From: Rhyacophila brunnea | Taxonomy: Eukaryota; Arthropoda; Insecta; Trichoptera; Rhyacophilidae | Assembly: GCA_022495005.1 (NCBI GenBank) | Contig: JAGYXB010001324.1 | Coordinates: 1,178,001-1,242,000, forward strand | Reading direction: 5' to 3' | DNA: 64,000 nt | Part shown: positions 12,901 through 27,900 of the stretch, in pieces | Layout of the letters: every line of letters begins with the position of its first letter | How positions within the stretch are numbered: position 1 is the first letter of the stretch | Program-made: the position numbers and the translations under genes | Notes under the pieces: model-generated | Databases searched by the model: none | Seen by the model: the letters and a program-made list of their open reading frames with translations, nothing else | What the model was told of the DNA's origin: nothing

Positions 12901-15900
12901 TCTATTATACTAATACTTACTATTCATAAGTGTGTAATGAAAAGAAAAAATGTTCTCAATTAAATTTATTCCACGGCTGCATGTAATCTTCATTTTTGAC
13001 GAAGAAATTCAGAAAGAAAACTTAAAATGAATAATGAAATTAATGGTAATGCTAAACTAATTAAAAATTGTTCAACCCTGTTTCTATGTACCTAATCAGT
13101 GCGTCATAGATACATTTTGATTAATTTTTATGTGTTCTTGTGGAACGTAGATTAATCTAGAAACATATCTGCTGTTTTATTATTGCGATAAATGAAGAAA
13201 ATATTTTGCAAACATGTGTGATTACAAATCATCATTTTACTGAGTTTGCAATAAAATAATTTTGAAACTCTTATCAGTTGAACTTTTGATTAAGGCCAAC
13301 TGGTCTGTTACTATCTGGACAGCAATAACAACATCGTAAACAAGTTGCTCAAAGAACAAAAAGAAAATTATAACCGTAATATTATATTGCAGATAATATA
13401 TTTTGTAAACTGCTAAGCAATCAAGCATGAACTAATGCACTGAAAGTGATTACTGTTTCTCACATGATAAACAAACGATTTCTACAAGGAATTTGAACCG
13501 TGAAGATGTCCAAGATATACATACACCTTCGTCTTTGTGGCGCTACAACCCTATGTGGGTCTTAACTCGTGGCTCATACAGGTCTATCCAAATCCTCTTT
13601 CTTCCAGTTCTGGACACCCAATCTTCTTGTCTAAGGCCTTTATATATCAATTATTGTTAACGTCACATTTTGAATCCCAACCTGACACTTTACTTTGGCT
13701 AGGTTGAGGACTTGTCAGTCTCACAAGCTTTGAGAAAAATCCAAGCTTTTCGATTATATTTCTATATATGGTATCAATGTGAAATTTATGAGATTTCCCT
13801 AGGATCTGTAGTATGCTACACAATAAGTCTGTTAATCATGATATGATCCTATATTTCATTGATGGAGAGATAAGCTATTATGTACCACCTCAGTCGGTAG
13901 TTTACACATTGGAGTTTGCTTCCTTTTTGTAGATTGGATATATTCTGAGGTTCCAGTCATTAGGCAGTAGCTCATTTTTCAGTTAGTAAATTTCTCAAGT
14001 AACAGAGTGTGTAAATTCGACTGTAGTCACTCATCACATTTTATTAACTCTCATTGGGCGATTTGCTATTTTTGAATAGGGTATATAGTATGTACTTAGT
14101 TAATCTATATTATACGAGGGTGGGTCAATAAGTCCTTAGAAAAGCCGACAGGTGGCGCGACTAGTACTGTAAGCGGTTTGTTTTCATGCAGCGGCACTAC
14201 CGATTCAGTATGCTGCTAAGTTTCAATCAGATTGGTCGGGTTGTTGTGTGTTTCTCGTACATTTAAAAAAAAATTGCTTGTGGAAAATGGAAAAATGGAA
14301 AATGGAGAAAATTGAGTTTAGAGCTGTTATTAAACATTTTAATATAAAAAGGTTAACAGCAAAGGAAATAAAAAATGAGTTGGATTTAGTTCACGGCATA
14401 TCTGCTCCTTCACTTGCAACTATTTATAACTGGTTAAATGAATTTAAACGTGGTCGTACATCAACAAAGGATGAACCACGCTCAGGACGTCCTGTAGAGG
14501 TGACTACACCAAAAATGATCAATAAAATCCACGATATGGTGTTAAGTGACCGAAGATTAAAGTTGAGTGAGATAATTGAGGTTACAGGATCTCAAAAGGT
14601 AGCGTCATTTCTATTTTACATGACAAATTGGGCATGAAAAAAATTTCTGCAAGATGGGTGCCGCGTTTGCTCACAGTCGACAATAAACGCATTAGGGTGG
14701 TGGCCTCTAAAGCCCTGTTGTCGCTCATGCAACGCAATCCGGATGAATTTTTTCGTCGCTTTGTGACTGTAGATGAAACATGGATACACCACTATACTCC
14801 CGAGACGAAAGAACAGTCAAAGCAGTGGATTGCGAAAGGCGAACCATGTCCAAAGAAGGCGAAAACCGTAAAATCAGCTGGTAAGGTTATGGCTACTGCA
14901 TTTTGGGATGCACGTGGAATTATTTTCGTTGACTATTTGGAAAAAGGAAAAACAATAACAGGGAATTATTATGCATCTTTATTGGACCAGCTAAAAAACG
15001 AAATTGAAGAAAAACGGCCTCATTTAAACAGGAAAAATATCCTCATTCATCAGGACAATGCCCGTGTTCACACATGTTTACGATCAATGACTAAAATTGA
15101 AGAATTGAAGTTCGAATTGGTCGACCACCCACCGTATTCGCCAGATTTAGCCCCCAGTGACTTTTTCCTTTTCCCAAACTTAAAAAAATGGCTAAGTGGA
15201 CAACGTTTTTTTTCAAATGAAGAAGTCATCGATCGGACAAATGCTTATTTTGAGGACCTTCCTAAAACTTATTTTTCTGACGGTTTAAAAAAAATTGAGA
15301 AACGTCTAACCAAGTGTATTGAGCTCCAAGGAGATTATGTTGAGAAATAAAAAAAAAATACAAAAATAAAAACTGTTTTAATGCTTTTTTCTAAGGAATT
15401 ATTGACCCACCCTCGTAGAATAGCTATGTACAAATGAGACATATTATAATAATAAGATAAGAATGAATTGACTTATCTGAACATGGCAAAATTGTGTGTG
15501 AGTTGATAGGTCCCACTCAATTAGAAAACCATACTACATCAGTTAACTTTTCTAAAATTTAAATTGTTGACTCGTTAAGGATGGACTTACAAGTCATCGG
15601 TACAGTATGCAGCAAGGCAGTGGAGAGCCGTTGCCGCCCCCAATTCTGTCATTACAAATGTTCCTTCACATGCGGTTGAGCTCAATGGAGTCGCATTATT
15701 GTCGAGTAAAAATAATCTGTAGAAATAAAATAAATCAAATTGGTAAGAATGGGAATAAAAGTTAACACTAAGTTTACAAGAATAACGTCATAATCTGTCA
15801 ATGATTGAATTACCTCCCATTAGAGAGAGCTGCTGCGACTCTCGAAAGAGACGGAAGATGCAAAAGTGCGGCAACCCGGCAAGTCATCGGCCCTGACTCC

Positions 15901-18900
15901 AAAGCGTATGAAAATATGTGTCGACAGTCTGATGAACTGAAAACATATATATAAATGAAACCAGCGATGTTATTTAAAAAAAAAATCACATCCAGTTCGC
16001 CCTTTTATTACAGACCTACAAACTTATCTGGAGAATGAGATGGGGGAGCCACTGTCGAAAACTACCCAACCACGACTCGTAACTGGCAAAATCTGACATT
16101 CGAATGACGTTTTTCAATATGGCGTCCTATGGTAGTTTGTAGTTCCATTTTTGGCCATTCTCCAGATACGTTTGTAGGTCTGTAACGTACATGTGTATCA
16201 TTATACTCTAGCACGAGGATGGGGAACATATTTTAAATATATTTTTGAACACATAACTTGTAAGAAGGGAATGATAAAAGATGTTGAAAAAACCTTTTTC
16301 TTTTGTGGAGCTTAGATGTATAAATTGAATCAAAAAAAGGATCATTAGTTCACTGATTGAGTTAGCTAGAAGTGACTTCACATTGGAGATTCATTTTCAG
16401 AGAACTTCACACTACTGCTATGACATTTATTTGCCAAGTTGTAGGGTGAAAAGACAATCCAACACAAGTAGACAAGCAGCCAATAACACTACACTTCATA
16501 GTAAAGTAATCATAATGGACATAAAAAATGACAGCTATTGAGTGAGTAAGAAAATCAGAATTGCAACTGATGATAATAATGATAATTGCAAGTGATGACA
16601 GATGTTAATGTTTGTGGAGTTTACCAATATAAGGCTCCTTCTGTTTCCAAAATCTTTGGCAATGATACAGTTCGCCCAAAAGTATAATGTTTATTTGTAT
16701 CTTTTATGCACTACTAGCAGCTTTATTTGATTTTAACAGATTCTAATTGTTCTACTTTACGAAATAAAATTATCTCAAAATTTATATACATAGAAGTAGA
16801 TGTTAAATTTCTTCATTGTTGGTTATAGGCACACCGATTCGTGTGTATCCAATTACTAAATGAAATCATTATTTATATCCTTCAATTAAATATTTATTTA
16901 TAGAAATATTTAAAAATCAAAACCTTCACATAGTTGGTTTAAAAAGACCATCATTAATTTCATATTGTCATTAATACCTGTTTCGGTAGGTACTAATACC
17001 GTTATTTGGGTTATAGATAGTAAGAAACAATTTTTCATAACTTCAAATAAGAGACTTGCGAAAATGCAATCATTAGCGGTAAAACTAGACATCAGTTTTA
17101 TTTTTTAAGTACCAATCACTACTATAATCATTTATTATCTAAATTTATACCCGACTAATTATTTATTATCTACTTTATCTTACTTGTAGGCATGTATTTG
17201 TCCTATGGAGTCTCCGACCCATACTGTATTTCCAACGGAACATACCACGGTCGGCAGAGTGGGTTCATCTACCGACGGATCTGAAAATATAAATAAAATA
17301 TAATATCACCTGCAATAACCTTTTAATATTATGATGTAGTCAAATTAAAATGTATATACTCTGAATAAAAATAGATATAATACCTTGCGAAGCAGTGGAG
17401 GGAACTGGAAGCGCGTGATAATGTAGCCAGCGAGAGTTTGCGACGGCCAGCACATCGCAACGCGGTCGGCATCTCGGCACCCACAACTCCCAACCGGAAG
17501 CACCCTCTTCTGCAAAAATATACATACCGTGTAATGACATATAAATAATGCTATGACATTCCTACAGTTGAGTACCTAATGGCAGAGAGGTGACAAAGTT
17601 TCCGCTTTTCCCTAAGTTTGGATAAGGCAAATGGAAAATTGACACATTGTTTTTAACTTGTGTTTGACCCAGAGCAAGAACCCAATAGGTTGGTCGAATG
17701 ACTAACAAATGTTTCTTCTAAAAAATACCATATTAATATAACCACTAATTTGTGAAAATATATAGAAAAAATGGTAATTTTTTATATATATATATATGGA
17801 AAAATAAGACATTCAGAATGATATGACTATGTGAAATCAATAATCAAAGTGCAAACCTGTTATATTGGAAACTTGGGTGGCAGCGGCATTGGCGACATCA
17901 GCAGAGTGATGTAGCGATACCACGTCCGCCAAGTGGGTGAATTCGGGAGCCGAAGCGATCGACACGATCTGAGAGGCGGACGGTCTCATTTCCGGCTGGC
18001 CCGACCAGCATGCCACCATCAGATCCAGCATGTAGCAAGGGTAGAGTGTTTCCTGCATTACACATTGGAAATCATTTCATTAGACTATTTTAAAAGAACA
18101 GAACGGAAGAGTATCTAAGGTTCGATGCCTCATGAAATGCATTGATGCAATTACATTGGTAACTTTGCAATCCAACGACTTGCGACCCACAATGGTCTAG
18201 TTGAGAGAGCAACCGTCTGTGTTTCACTTTGTGATCTCCATAACATTGCATTGGACAGAGACAAATACCTTGTAAAGTGTATTTCACTTTGAGACCTCAT
18301 CTTGAGAAAGGTCTTATCGATTGTCTACAGTAACTAACAAAATGCATTTAATAGGTGGCCGATGAATTTTTTTTAAAGCCAAGATACCTTATTTAACATG
18401 GTCCTTCTTAAGCCAGGATACGCAAAAACCTTTTCTATATAGATGGAGCTCAAACATATTATGAAAGTGAATCTGACAATGGATACCAAGACTAATGGTT
18501 CAATTAGCTGCAAGTCATTTTAAATTACACATTCATTTGTACCAGACTTCACCCTGTTATCGCCAACAAAAATTGCAAGTATTTAAACACAATATTATTT
18601 AGATTCAATACAACTCAATCAATCAATTATATCAAATAATTAAATGTACATATATTACTAAAATAACACTGAAACATAATATTTGTTATGAATGGATAGT
18701 AGTTTTAGCAATAATTACTACATACCGTCGGTCCCTATTAAAAAAGTCGGATCTGCAAAATGCTATTTTTCAGTACGAGCAATCAAAGATGTTTCATCAA
18801 AAACTTTGTGACCTATTGCTTGGCATAATGAATAAAAATACGGGTTATAGAAACTTTTCTAAACGTTTATAAAAACATCCGTCTGTCCGGTGAACATAGC

Positions 18901-21900
18901 AGCAACTGTCAGATCCGACGCATCTTGCTCACCCACGCCCAGCCAACAATGTCGGTTGGTAAGAACCGACATTGTTATTCGGACACTCTCGGTAGATCCG
19001 TCATTTTTAACTCGAGTACCTCAAAATTTTTCAAACAAACAAAAAATATTGTGATTGTGGTATAAATGTTTAAAGTGTTTAACCTGTTCTCTGCCAAGAG
19101 GTATTTGTATGGCCATATACGGAGGGCCGCGATTTTCTTTGAAAAAATAAACCTTAGTAAATATACTTTTTTTGGCTTTATATTAATACTATATCATATA
19201 GACTTACCAAATTAATACACGATGTGTCCATTTACGCCGTTATTTATCCAAATAAATCACAATTAATGTTTCACAAAACGTCAGGGTTGTCACAACACTT
19301 ACACAGTAAAGATGAGAACGTGATAATGTATGAGAAGTAATTCTACAATGTGCTACTTTAGTCTTAAAACCAAATAAAAATATAACGAATTCAAAAAAAA
19401 ATTAATAGTCTTCTACCGTGTGGTATGTCTCAAAACAAGGTTCAACGCAAAGAGCCACTTTGCACTGTTTGCACTCATACCTTGATTCTCTTCGAAGTTT
19501 CCTGGATAAACACACCACACATCTTGCCATTGTTTTGACTTTTTTAGCACTTGGAGGTGATTTTGCCATAAAATGCCTCTCTGTGAGACGCGATGGCAAT
19601 TCTGAATGTCTTTTCCTAACTGAAGATTTGGAAGGCACAACACGTTTGTATTCGTTAATTAATTGTCGAATGACCTCTAATTGAAATTGTGCCAACGGTA
19701 CACGTTTTCCAGTTTTTTGACAAAACAGTATATGGCTGTTCAACAGTGAGAGGTCGATTAGATGGAAGAACATTTTTTTGTACCACCTCATTGTTTTGCG
19801 CGTCGAGTGTACACTTGACAAAACCATGTCTGATTTGTCAACTGCACCCATATTTTTATTGTAATCTTGGACACATTCCGGTTTTATTATCGGTTCATTC
19901 CGATACGTTCTTTTGCCTGTGTCGGTGAGCTGGGCAGGATGAAGAGTCGCCAGCATGGACACTTCCCTTTTATCTTTCCAGATTTGTGCCGAAATAGTGT
20001 CTGTGTGGTAAGCTTTCATTTCTCCTTTTTTCAATTTCTCCGTATGCTTTGGCAATCCCTTTCGGTTTCTCCTTACAGTGCCGCAAGCATTCGTTTTCCG
20101 GTCATGTAGTTTTTGGAACAAAATTGGGCTAGTATACCAATTGTCTACGTACAGGGTATGTCCCCTGTCCAAATATGGTTCCATGAGAGTCAAGACTACA
20201 CTTCCTGAAATACCCATGTGCATGTGTGTTACATATTCGGTGGTTTTTCCAGTGTACACAATAAAATTCAGTACATATCCGGTGGCACAGTCACATATCA
20301 CAAAAAATTTAATGCCAAAACGGCTTGCTTTTGATGGGATATACTGGCGAAATGACAAATTGCCTTTGAAAAGTAGCAAACTTTCATCGATGCACACATT
20401 CATGTAAGGATACATGCACTCCGCAAACTTTTTTTTGAAATAGTCCACTAGGAATCTAATTTTGAAAATCTTGTCCCCACTTATTTGTTGCGTATTGTCA
20501 CAAAAGTGGAGCATGCGAAGAATGATTTGAAATCTATTGCGGGGCATCGTATCTGAGTAAATCGGAGAAAATAGTAAAATATCTGTAGACCAGTGATCTT
20601 GTATTTTATTTCTCGAATTACAGGCCATCAAAAGACATATTGCCAAAAAGAGGTACAATTCTCCTACTGTTACGTCTACCCATTGTTTCAATCTCCAACT
20701 CAACTCATTGCAGTGATTTTTGACGTATTGGTATTGTTTATTGGTTTCCATGGCAACGAAATTCATAAGCGTGCTGGTTATGAACAGCTTGAAAAACTCC
20801 GATTCTCTGCTATCAACATTTTCTATGTCCGCTCCTGACCTCGAGCTATCAAATGAATTTATTTTGGGGACAAAATCATCGGTTTCCCATTCGAAAACTG
20901 GAACAGATTCATCAGCCGGTACAGATTCATCAATTTGTGCAGCTTCATATGCACTGGGATCTTGTTCCTCTTCATCCAAATCGACATCAAAATCACTATC
21001 ATCCGATTCAACAGTTATGCCAACCCTGTACATCAAATCTTCGACCTGCTCGGCATTTTCTGATGAACTTTGTGTTCCTTCCATTTTGATTAGAAAGAAG
21101 ATCAAAAGGTTTATATGTAAAAAAGTTCAAATATCCCAGAAACTTGACTTATTATAAAAAGATATAACACAAAAAGTCAAATAAGTTAAACACTATGCGA
21201 ATAAAATAAGTCCCGACACTAATATCTTATAAAATATACAATTACGACACACAACACAGATTACGAAGGTTTAAAAATTACAAAATCGTACCCGTAAATT
21301 ACTGAAATGAATTATAAAGTGAAAATATTTCAGCCGCGAAACCGAATTAGGTACGTCAAATACGACTTCGAATATTCAACTGGCATATTTTCGAAAATGT
21401 GTCACTGCTATTGTGTACTTGTGTATATTCAGGAATCACAGTATTCCCCGTTTCTCGTATGCATAAGCGAACCATAATTTCGATTGCATCTACTATAAGT
21501 AAACGGGAATCCCGGCGAGTAATTTGATAAATATCGGATCCGTGGCACAACCCTACTAGCGACGCGTTTCGGTAACCAAAGAAAGGTTTGTTTAAAATTG
21601 ATGTTTCGTTGATGATAATATAGAAAATTACAAATGTAAGTATTACACCATGATCCTAAGAGATGTCGCTGTATGGGCAATGCGATTGAATTATTCAAAA
21701 CATTGCCTCGGCCGATATATTGCGTTTCAAGTGAAGCGTCTTTGCACGCGCATTTTGCATGGCTGGCCCTCTGTTCTCGGAATAGAAAAGCGTGCTAGGA
21801 CGCTGGTGGCACTTATCCGGTTAAATAACTTTTAAGTAATAATCCGAAAATGACAAAATTTCAGATCCGACTTTTTTTAATAGGGATCGACGATACATTG

Positions 21901-24900
21901 ATCGTGACAGGAATCCAATAATGCGGGTTTGAATCCCGCTCTATACCAATATGTTTTCAGAACGGTATGTTTCTAAGGCATTCCAAATTATGCATTTCGT
22001 ACATGTTTAACGTCTACCGGAATGAAAGTATTCACATTATAATATAAATGTAGCTAATGTGGTAAGTACATGAACAATCACAAAAAATTGTGTATGTCAT
22101 ACATACTTATGAATAAACGGCAACAATGGCAGTTATAACATTTGTAGTTGCCATGTTTAAAGAAATGTTGATTTTTCTAAGGCTACCATTTCAACTACAC
22201 TGAGAAATCGTCATCAAGTGCGTAGTATAAAGAGTTCATGACTCGCTCTAGTTATACTCCCAACTCCTTGAGGATATCAGATAACATATCTTTTTACAAC
22301 GTTTTTATTAGCTCGTATTCTTATTTGTCCGGTGGTTGTTTATCTGGTACAAATCTTGCAATCGATTTTTAACTAACTTCCCGACTAGCTAGACATTCGA
22401 AACTTTTAGAATATATCAGAACACGATGCCAATGCATTCTTTTAATACTTTTAGCCATCTTTAAGTAGAATTGAATTCATTTTCAGTTAATTCTGTTTTG
22501 TATGAAAAGTTATTTCGGAAGAAATCCGTAATCCAATCTACTATTATGGGTTGCTAAGTGGGTGGTCCTAGCAACTAAATTATTATTATATATGTGCGTT
22601 ACTATGGAAATCAAAATGATATTTCAGTATTCTAAATTTGTTTGTTTTTTATTTACTTCATATCAAGTATAAGTTTGAGCATATTGAGCATAATAATTCA
22701 ACAGAAAATTTAAAAACGTATATAAAAAGCTATTATAAAATAAAATTATTAGTAATTTATTTATAATTCAATGGATTAACATTTTGTGCGAGAAGACATT
22801 CCAATATAACTTTCATGAGTCTAAATAAATTTCGATCAGTAAATATGAGGATGGTGAGGTGGCATGGTACCTTGTGAGTGAGAGGGGGTCTCCCACCTTC
22901 CAGAACACACTCTTTAACCGCCTCGTGCCCCTCAAACGGTTGCCTCAATGTCAACAGCTCGTACAGGAACATTCCGAATGAGAAACAATCCACCTGTACG
23001 GAAATAAATTTCATTTCAATCATCATAATAATCAGCAATTTCATGAAATGTTTTACATTATATCCGAGATGTTTTAAGTTGACTGTGGTGTTGTTTTAAA
23101 AAAACATCAAATTCAACTCCACATCTGCTTTCAAACCCGACCGCAACCATGACTGATGCTCAGATTTTAACAATTTAAATTAAAATAATATTTTTTTTAC
23201 TATAAGCACATACTAAGTTGTAAGAGCTAAATGCAAAGATGTCAACGTAATGTAAATATTCTATGCATAGTTGATATTTTAGCAAAACAATAGATAACAT
23301 GGCAACATCACTTTTGGCGATTGAAACATCTGTTGTTTTACAAATCATGATATTTCATAATTTAAATAATGATAAATTAATGGTTAGTATAAGCTTTAAA
23401 TGGTAGTTTGATGGTTGATTTATTATCAGTGGTTTATTTGAATAAATGCACGCACCGTCCCTAGCTTTTGAAAAATACTACTTGAATCGCAACTATAGTG
23501 AAATCCCAATTCTATAGTTTTCAAGGGACCCTGAAAAAAACGATAAATGCGGGATATATAATTTATTTAAAAAAAAAAACTTGTTTTCTTCTGGATTTAT
23601 TTTGACGTTTTGAATTATTTTCAGTTTCTCAGCTAAAGTTCTAGTTTTCTTCATGGGGGGCATTTTAGTTGCGACTTATAAAAATTCGTGATACGAGATG
23701 CGAGGCAAGCCTGAGCGCCGACCGACCTGTGCAAACAAAGCGACGCGACTGAAAGGTCAAAAGAACAATTCTACGAAAGCGAAATGGAAAATATTCAACA
23801 AAAACGGTCAATCGGAATAATATTTGTGACGGGACCCTAATATTTAGACAATAGATCGAGGAAAACGATAAATCGAGGAACGGTTAATGTGGGATTATTT
23901 AACATTGTTCTTATGGGTGTTTGGCGGGACTTTCAAAAATGAACGATCCGTGCGGGAAAACGATTTATGCGAGAACGGTTGATCGGGGTTCCACTGTATT
24001 GCAATCATGGCCCCCACATCCTGAAGTGGGCCCCCAGGCTAGGATTTTTGGCGCCCTCCGTGCCTATCGTTAAGGATAAAGGCAGTGTGATGCTCTACAG
24101 TAGCGTTTTCCAAATGGTATGCGCAGTAAAATTAATGTGTATATTTAGTGTTTTTTTTTTTTGTGTATTTTAATACTTACATGCATTTGAATTGGAGTTG
24201 TGAGTATCGATACAGAATTAAAAATTGTATCGTACAACTATATAAATATAAATAAAACTAAGGAAGGAAAATAGTGCCGCAGGCGACTTGTTTTTACTAT
24301 TAAAACAAATTTGTGATGTGTGTTTATCTCATTTATCTTGTCGACTCGCCTCACCGGGCCTCTCCTCAGCTCGGGCCCCCAGGCTAGAGCCCAGTAAGTC
24401 CTCCCCTTGTGGGGGCCATGATTGCAATACTACATCAGTTGACACATGCATACAAAAACTTTCAAGCTTGTTTAGATAGTTTGAAAAATGTAATACAATA
24501 TTTTTAATACAGCTAGTCTTTTGTGTGTGTAATATAATTGGTACTCAATTCAATTATGCACTGTCCGAAATGAGTAACTACTCGATTTTTCTTGACAATA
24601 TGTATTCATTTGACACTTGTCATTCGTTAGGTGTTATGTAACCGAAAATCGGCAACATAAATGCTTACACCTCGATATTTAGGTAAAAGATGACTAAGCA
24701 TAGGGCCCTAAGTACACAAGTATTATCGATCAATTTAAAAAAAAGTAGGTACCTATACAAAAAAGTTTGATCCGGTTTGACTTCTACAATGTTCAATATA
24801 ACATATTTTATGATTAACCACAGCCCTCATACAATATCGATTATTTACACAAAACAGTTCATTTTGTTACCTTTTCTGTGTACTCTTCTTCCCCATTGTA

Positions 24901-27900
24901 ACGCATGATTTCTGGTGCCATGAAGCCTTCGGTGCCTCCAAACCCTTTTGTTCCAGATGGCAATGTTAATCTGCTGATACCTGCACGTGATAGATATATC
25001 CCGGTGTATTATAGATATTTGCAATTCAAATTAGAATACAATCTATTGAGAGTAGTCTTGTCAAATATAATTATTTTTCTTACCGTAATCGGCCACTTTG
25101 ATATGGACTCTTAATCCTGGATGATCTTTGAAGGGTCCAACAGGAGGCGGCATCTCCCAAACAAGAACATTCTCAGCCTATAACAGAAAAGTGGAATTGT
25201 CAGAGTTCAATAAACAAGAACTTGGCTTTAACAGTTTATATTTTACAGATCAAGACAGACATCGTAGTTTACAATAATTATAACTGCTAATTATTAGCTG
25301 AATCCAATGCAAATTATGGCAGCCAGGCTTTATACTTGGGTCTATAAATTTTGAGAGCATGTAAAAATGTTTGTTACACACCTTATGCCTGATTTTTGAC
25401 ACATATCACAACTACTTAAATGAAACATAACAATAATATTTATCAACGCTGCAACCAACTCCTTGTTATAATACCATCAGAATCCAGTTTCGGCCTAAAC
25501 CCCAAAGGGGTCAGTCAATTTAGTGGATGACAGCAAGCTACCCATATAAAAACAAATATCACAGCTAACAAAATATCTTATGAAACATCTAACCTTTAGT
25601 AGGCTTTGACAGAACAAAGTATCTAATAAAGATTACTTTTCCGGACTACAAAAACCTTGATTGGAGGTTAATATCTAACAGACATTTTTTTACTAGGAAC
25701 AGTTCTTATTCATTCGGTCAACCTATTAAGATCTAGCTGGCGAAATTCGAACCATTGGCCCGCGTATTAGAAGACAGGTTCTATGTCCACTACTCTGTAA
25801 ATGCTTCATAATAATATCTAAAGTATACTTGTATGTGAAAGAAAAAGGTTTTAAGTTTTGGACAACTTAGCATGGTAACTTCTGTGTTTCTATGTGAAAT
25901 TTACTATTAGTGTCTTTGATTCGACTCGTCCCTTTTCTTTTTTACACATACTATGTGAATTACGATTGATTTAGTATTTTTAACTTATTTTTCAATAAGA
26001 TTAATCATGCTTTCCTTTTCACACACAGATATTTTATCTACGTATCTGTATAAATCGTAATAAAATCTGCAGTTGATAACACTTTTAAAGTGAAACTTAT
26101 TTTGACCTAAATAAGTATCGATATCAGAAGTACTAGACATTTATACCAAATTTAATGACGACCTTCTATCAAGATTTAACGAAAATATGTTATCAAATGT
26201 ATAATTGATTAACTTGTTTACTTAAGTTGTTTTGTAACCATGTCTGTAAAGTAAATGCTAAGTAATTAATTGACATAGAAGCAGGGTTACAGTGTACATG
26301 ATAAGTGTAACCACACGAGTCAGATTTATTATGAAGCAATAATAATAATGTGTTTATTTATGCGCTACAAGCTGCTATCTATTGAAGATAACACATGTTT
26401 TTTGGCCTCTGTTTTCATAAAAGACATGAGAAAACGCATGAAGTTTATCACTCACACATTCTTTATCAAAACTAATCAAGTTATCATTAAGTATTTATAC
26501 CTGTTTACGTACTCAAAAATCATATCACGGGTCATAAACATTATTCACTTATAATTTGGGTTCAAACAGATGAATATAACCGGTCATTCGATGTGGCATT
26601 AAATGATATTATATTTAGACAGGTAAATGCGTCTATTGTATAATAATATACCTTTAAGTCTCGGTATATCACTCGTTGTCTGTGAAGGTACTCCAAAGCC
26701 CTGGCAGCTTGAACGGCCACGGCCTGAGCGCAATGTGGTCCTAGACGTGCCCCCGACTGTCGATATCCTCGCAACACTCCATCCAGGGCACCCTGAATTC
26801 ATTGAAAATAATGTAAACAATAAACCTCAAAGCTCACTGTTAGTAGTTACTTGTCGAAATCTGAAATATTTGTCTTTAGTTTTTAGGTCGGGTAATATTT
26901 TATCTTCTTTATAAGTAGTGTATGGAAACCTTATTTGAATATGTTTTATGAATAGAGAAGGGATAATGATTCATACTTTGATATATATGAGAATATATCG
27001 ATGGGTTAATGCACGGATAGTGTGTCCACTTTTTGTATGGTTTGAGAAAATAAAATTTGAAACATTGGAATTGATAGAAAATCAAAGGTGAAATGAGCAT
27101 ATTATGTTTATTTTACAGCATGAAGACATGTATGATGCAGATGGGCATTTTGTGTATAATAACCAAAGATGTTGATAAAAACCTTCTTCTATAGAGAAGG
27201 AGCCTAAATGTATGAAATTGAAGCAAAAAAAAGCCCCTGGTCTGCTAATTAAGTTAGCTACAAGTGACTTTGCACCGGAGGTTCATTTAACGAGAACTTT
27301 ATACATTAACTGTGACACTCCACTTTAAATTACAAGATTCTAGGTACATATATTGTCAAAATAAACCTTGAATATACGTATGTTCATAAAATTATAATTG
27401 AATTCAACTTCAATTTTATATTTCATGCTTCTCACATATTGCCATATCAAAGCAGACATTTGAATATAAAATTTAGCTTTAAATACCCATAGAATGATTC
27501 TCCCTTATATTTATAGTTATTTGTAGGCAGTCAAAAGCAATACGTTGCCCATTATTTTTAGGATAAATAATCACGTTAAACGTGTGCGTAGTTTATGTAA
27601 TCATAGCAACAGACTTCAAACTAGAACACGGGTCGCCATTTTGTTTTTGGGTAAGCCAATAAGAATATAATAAACTCATTACAAATACAACCACATATAC
27701 AATCGTATATTCGAGAATCAAACTACCTTCAAAATTCTTAATACGGAATGATACAAGGCCCCTTACACACTGTCAACCAGTTGATGACAACAAGGTTGAC
27801 AGCAACCACGAAGCATAAGAAAGGAAACCACCATTTACACACGTGGTTGTATCAACCATGGTTGCAGGAGACCAGTCGATAATGCGTAAGAGGTCTAAGA

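Noticed and set aside
19418..20838. several plus-strand ORFs over the piggyBac gene
   Set aside because: Antisense shadows of the transposase CDS.
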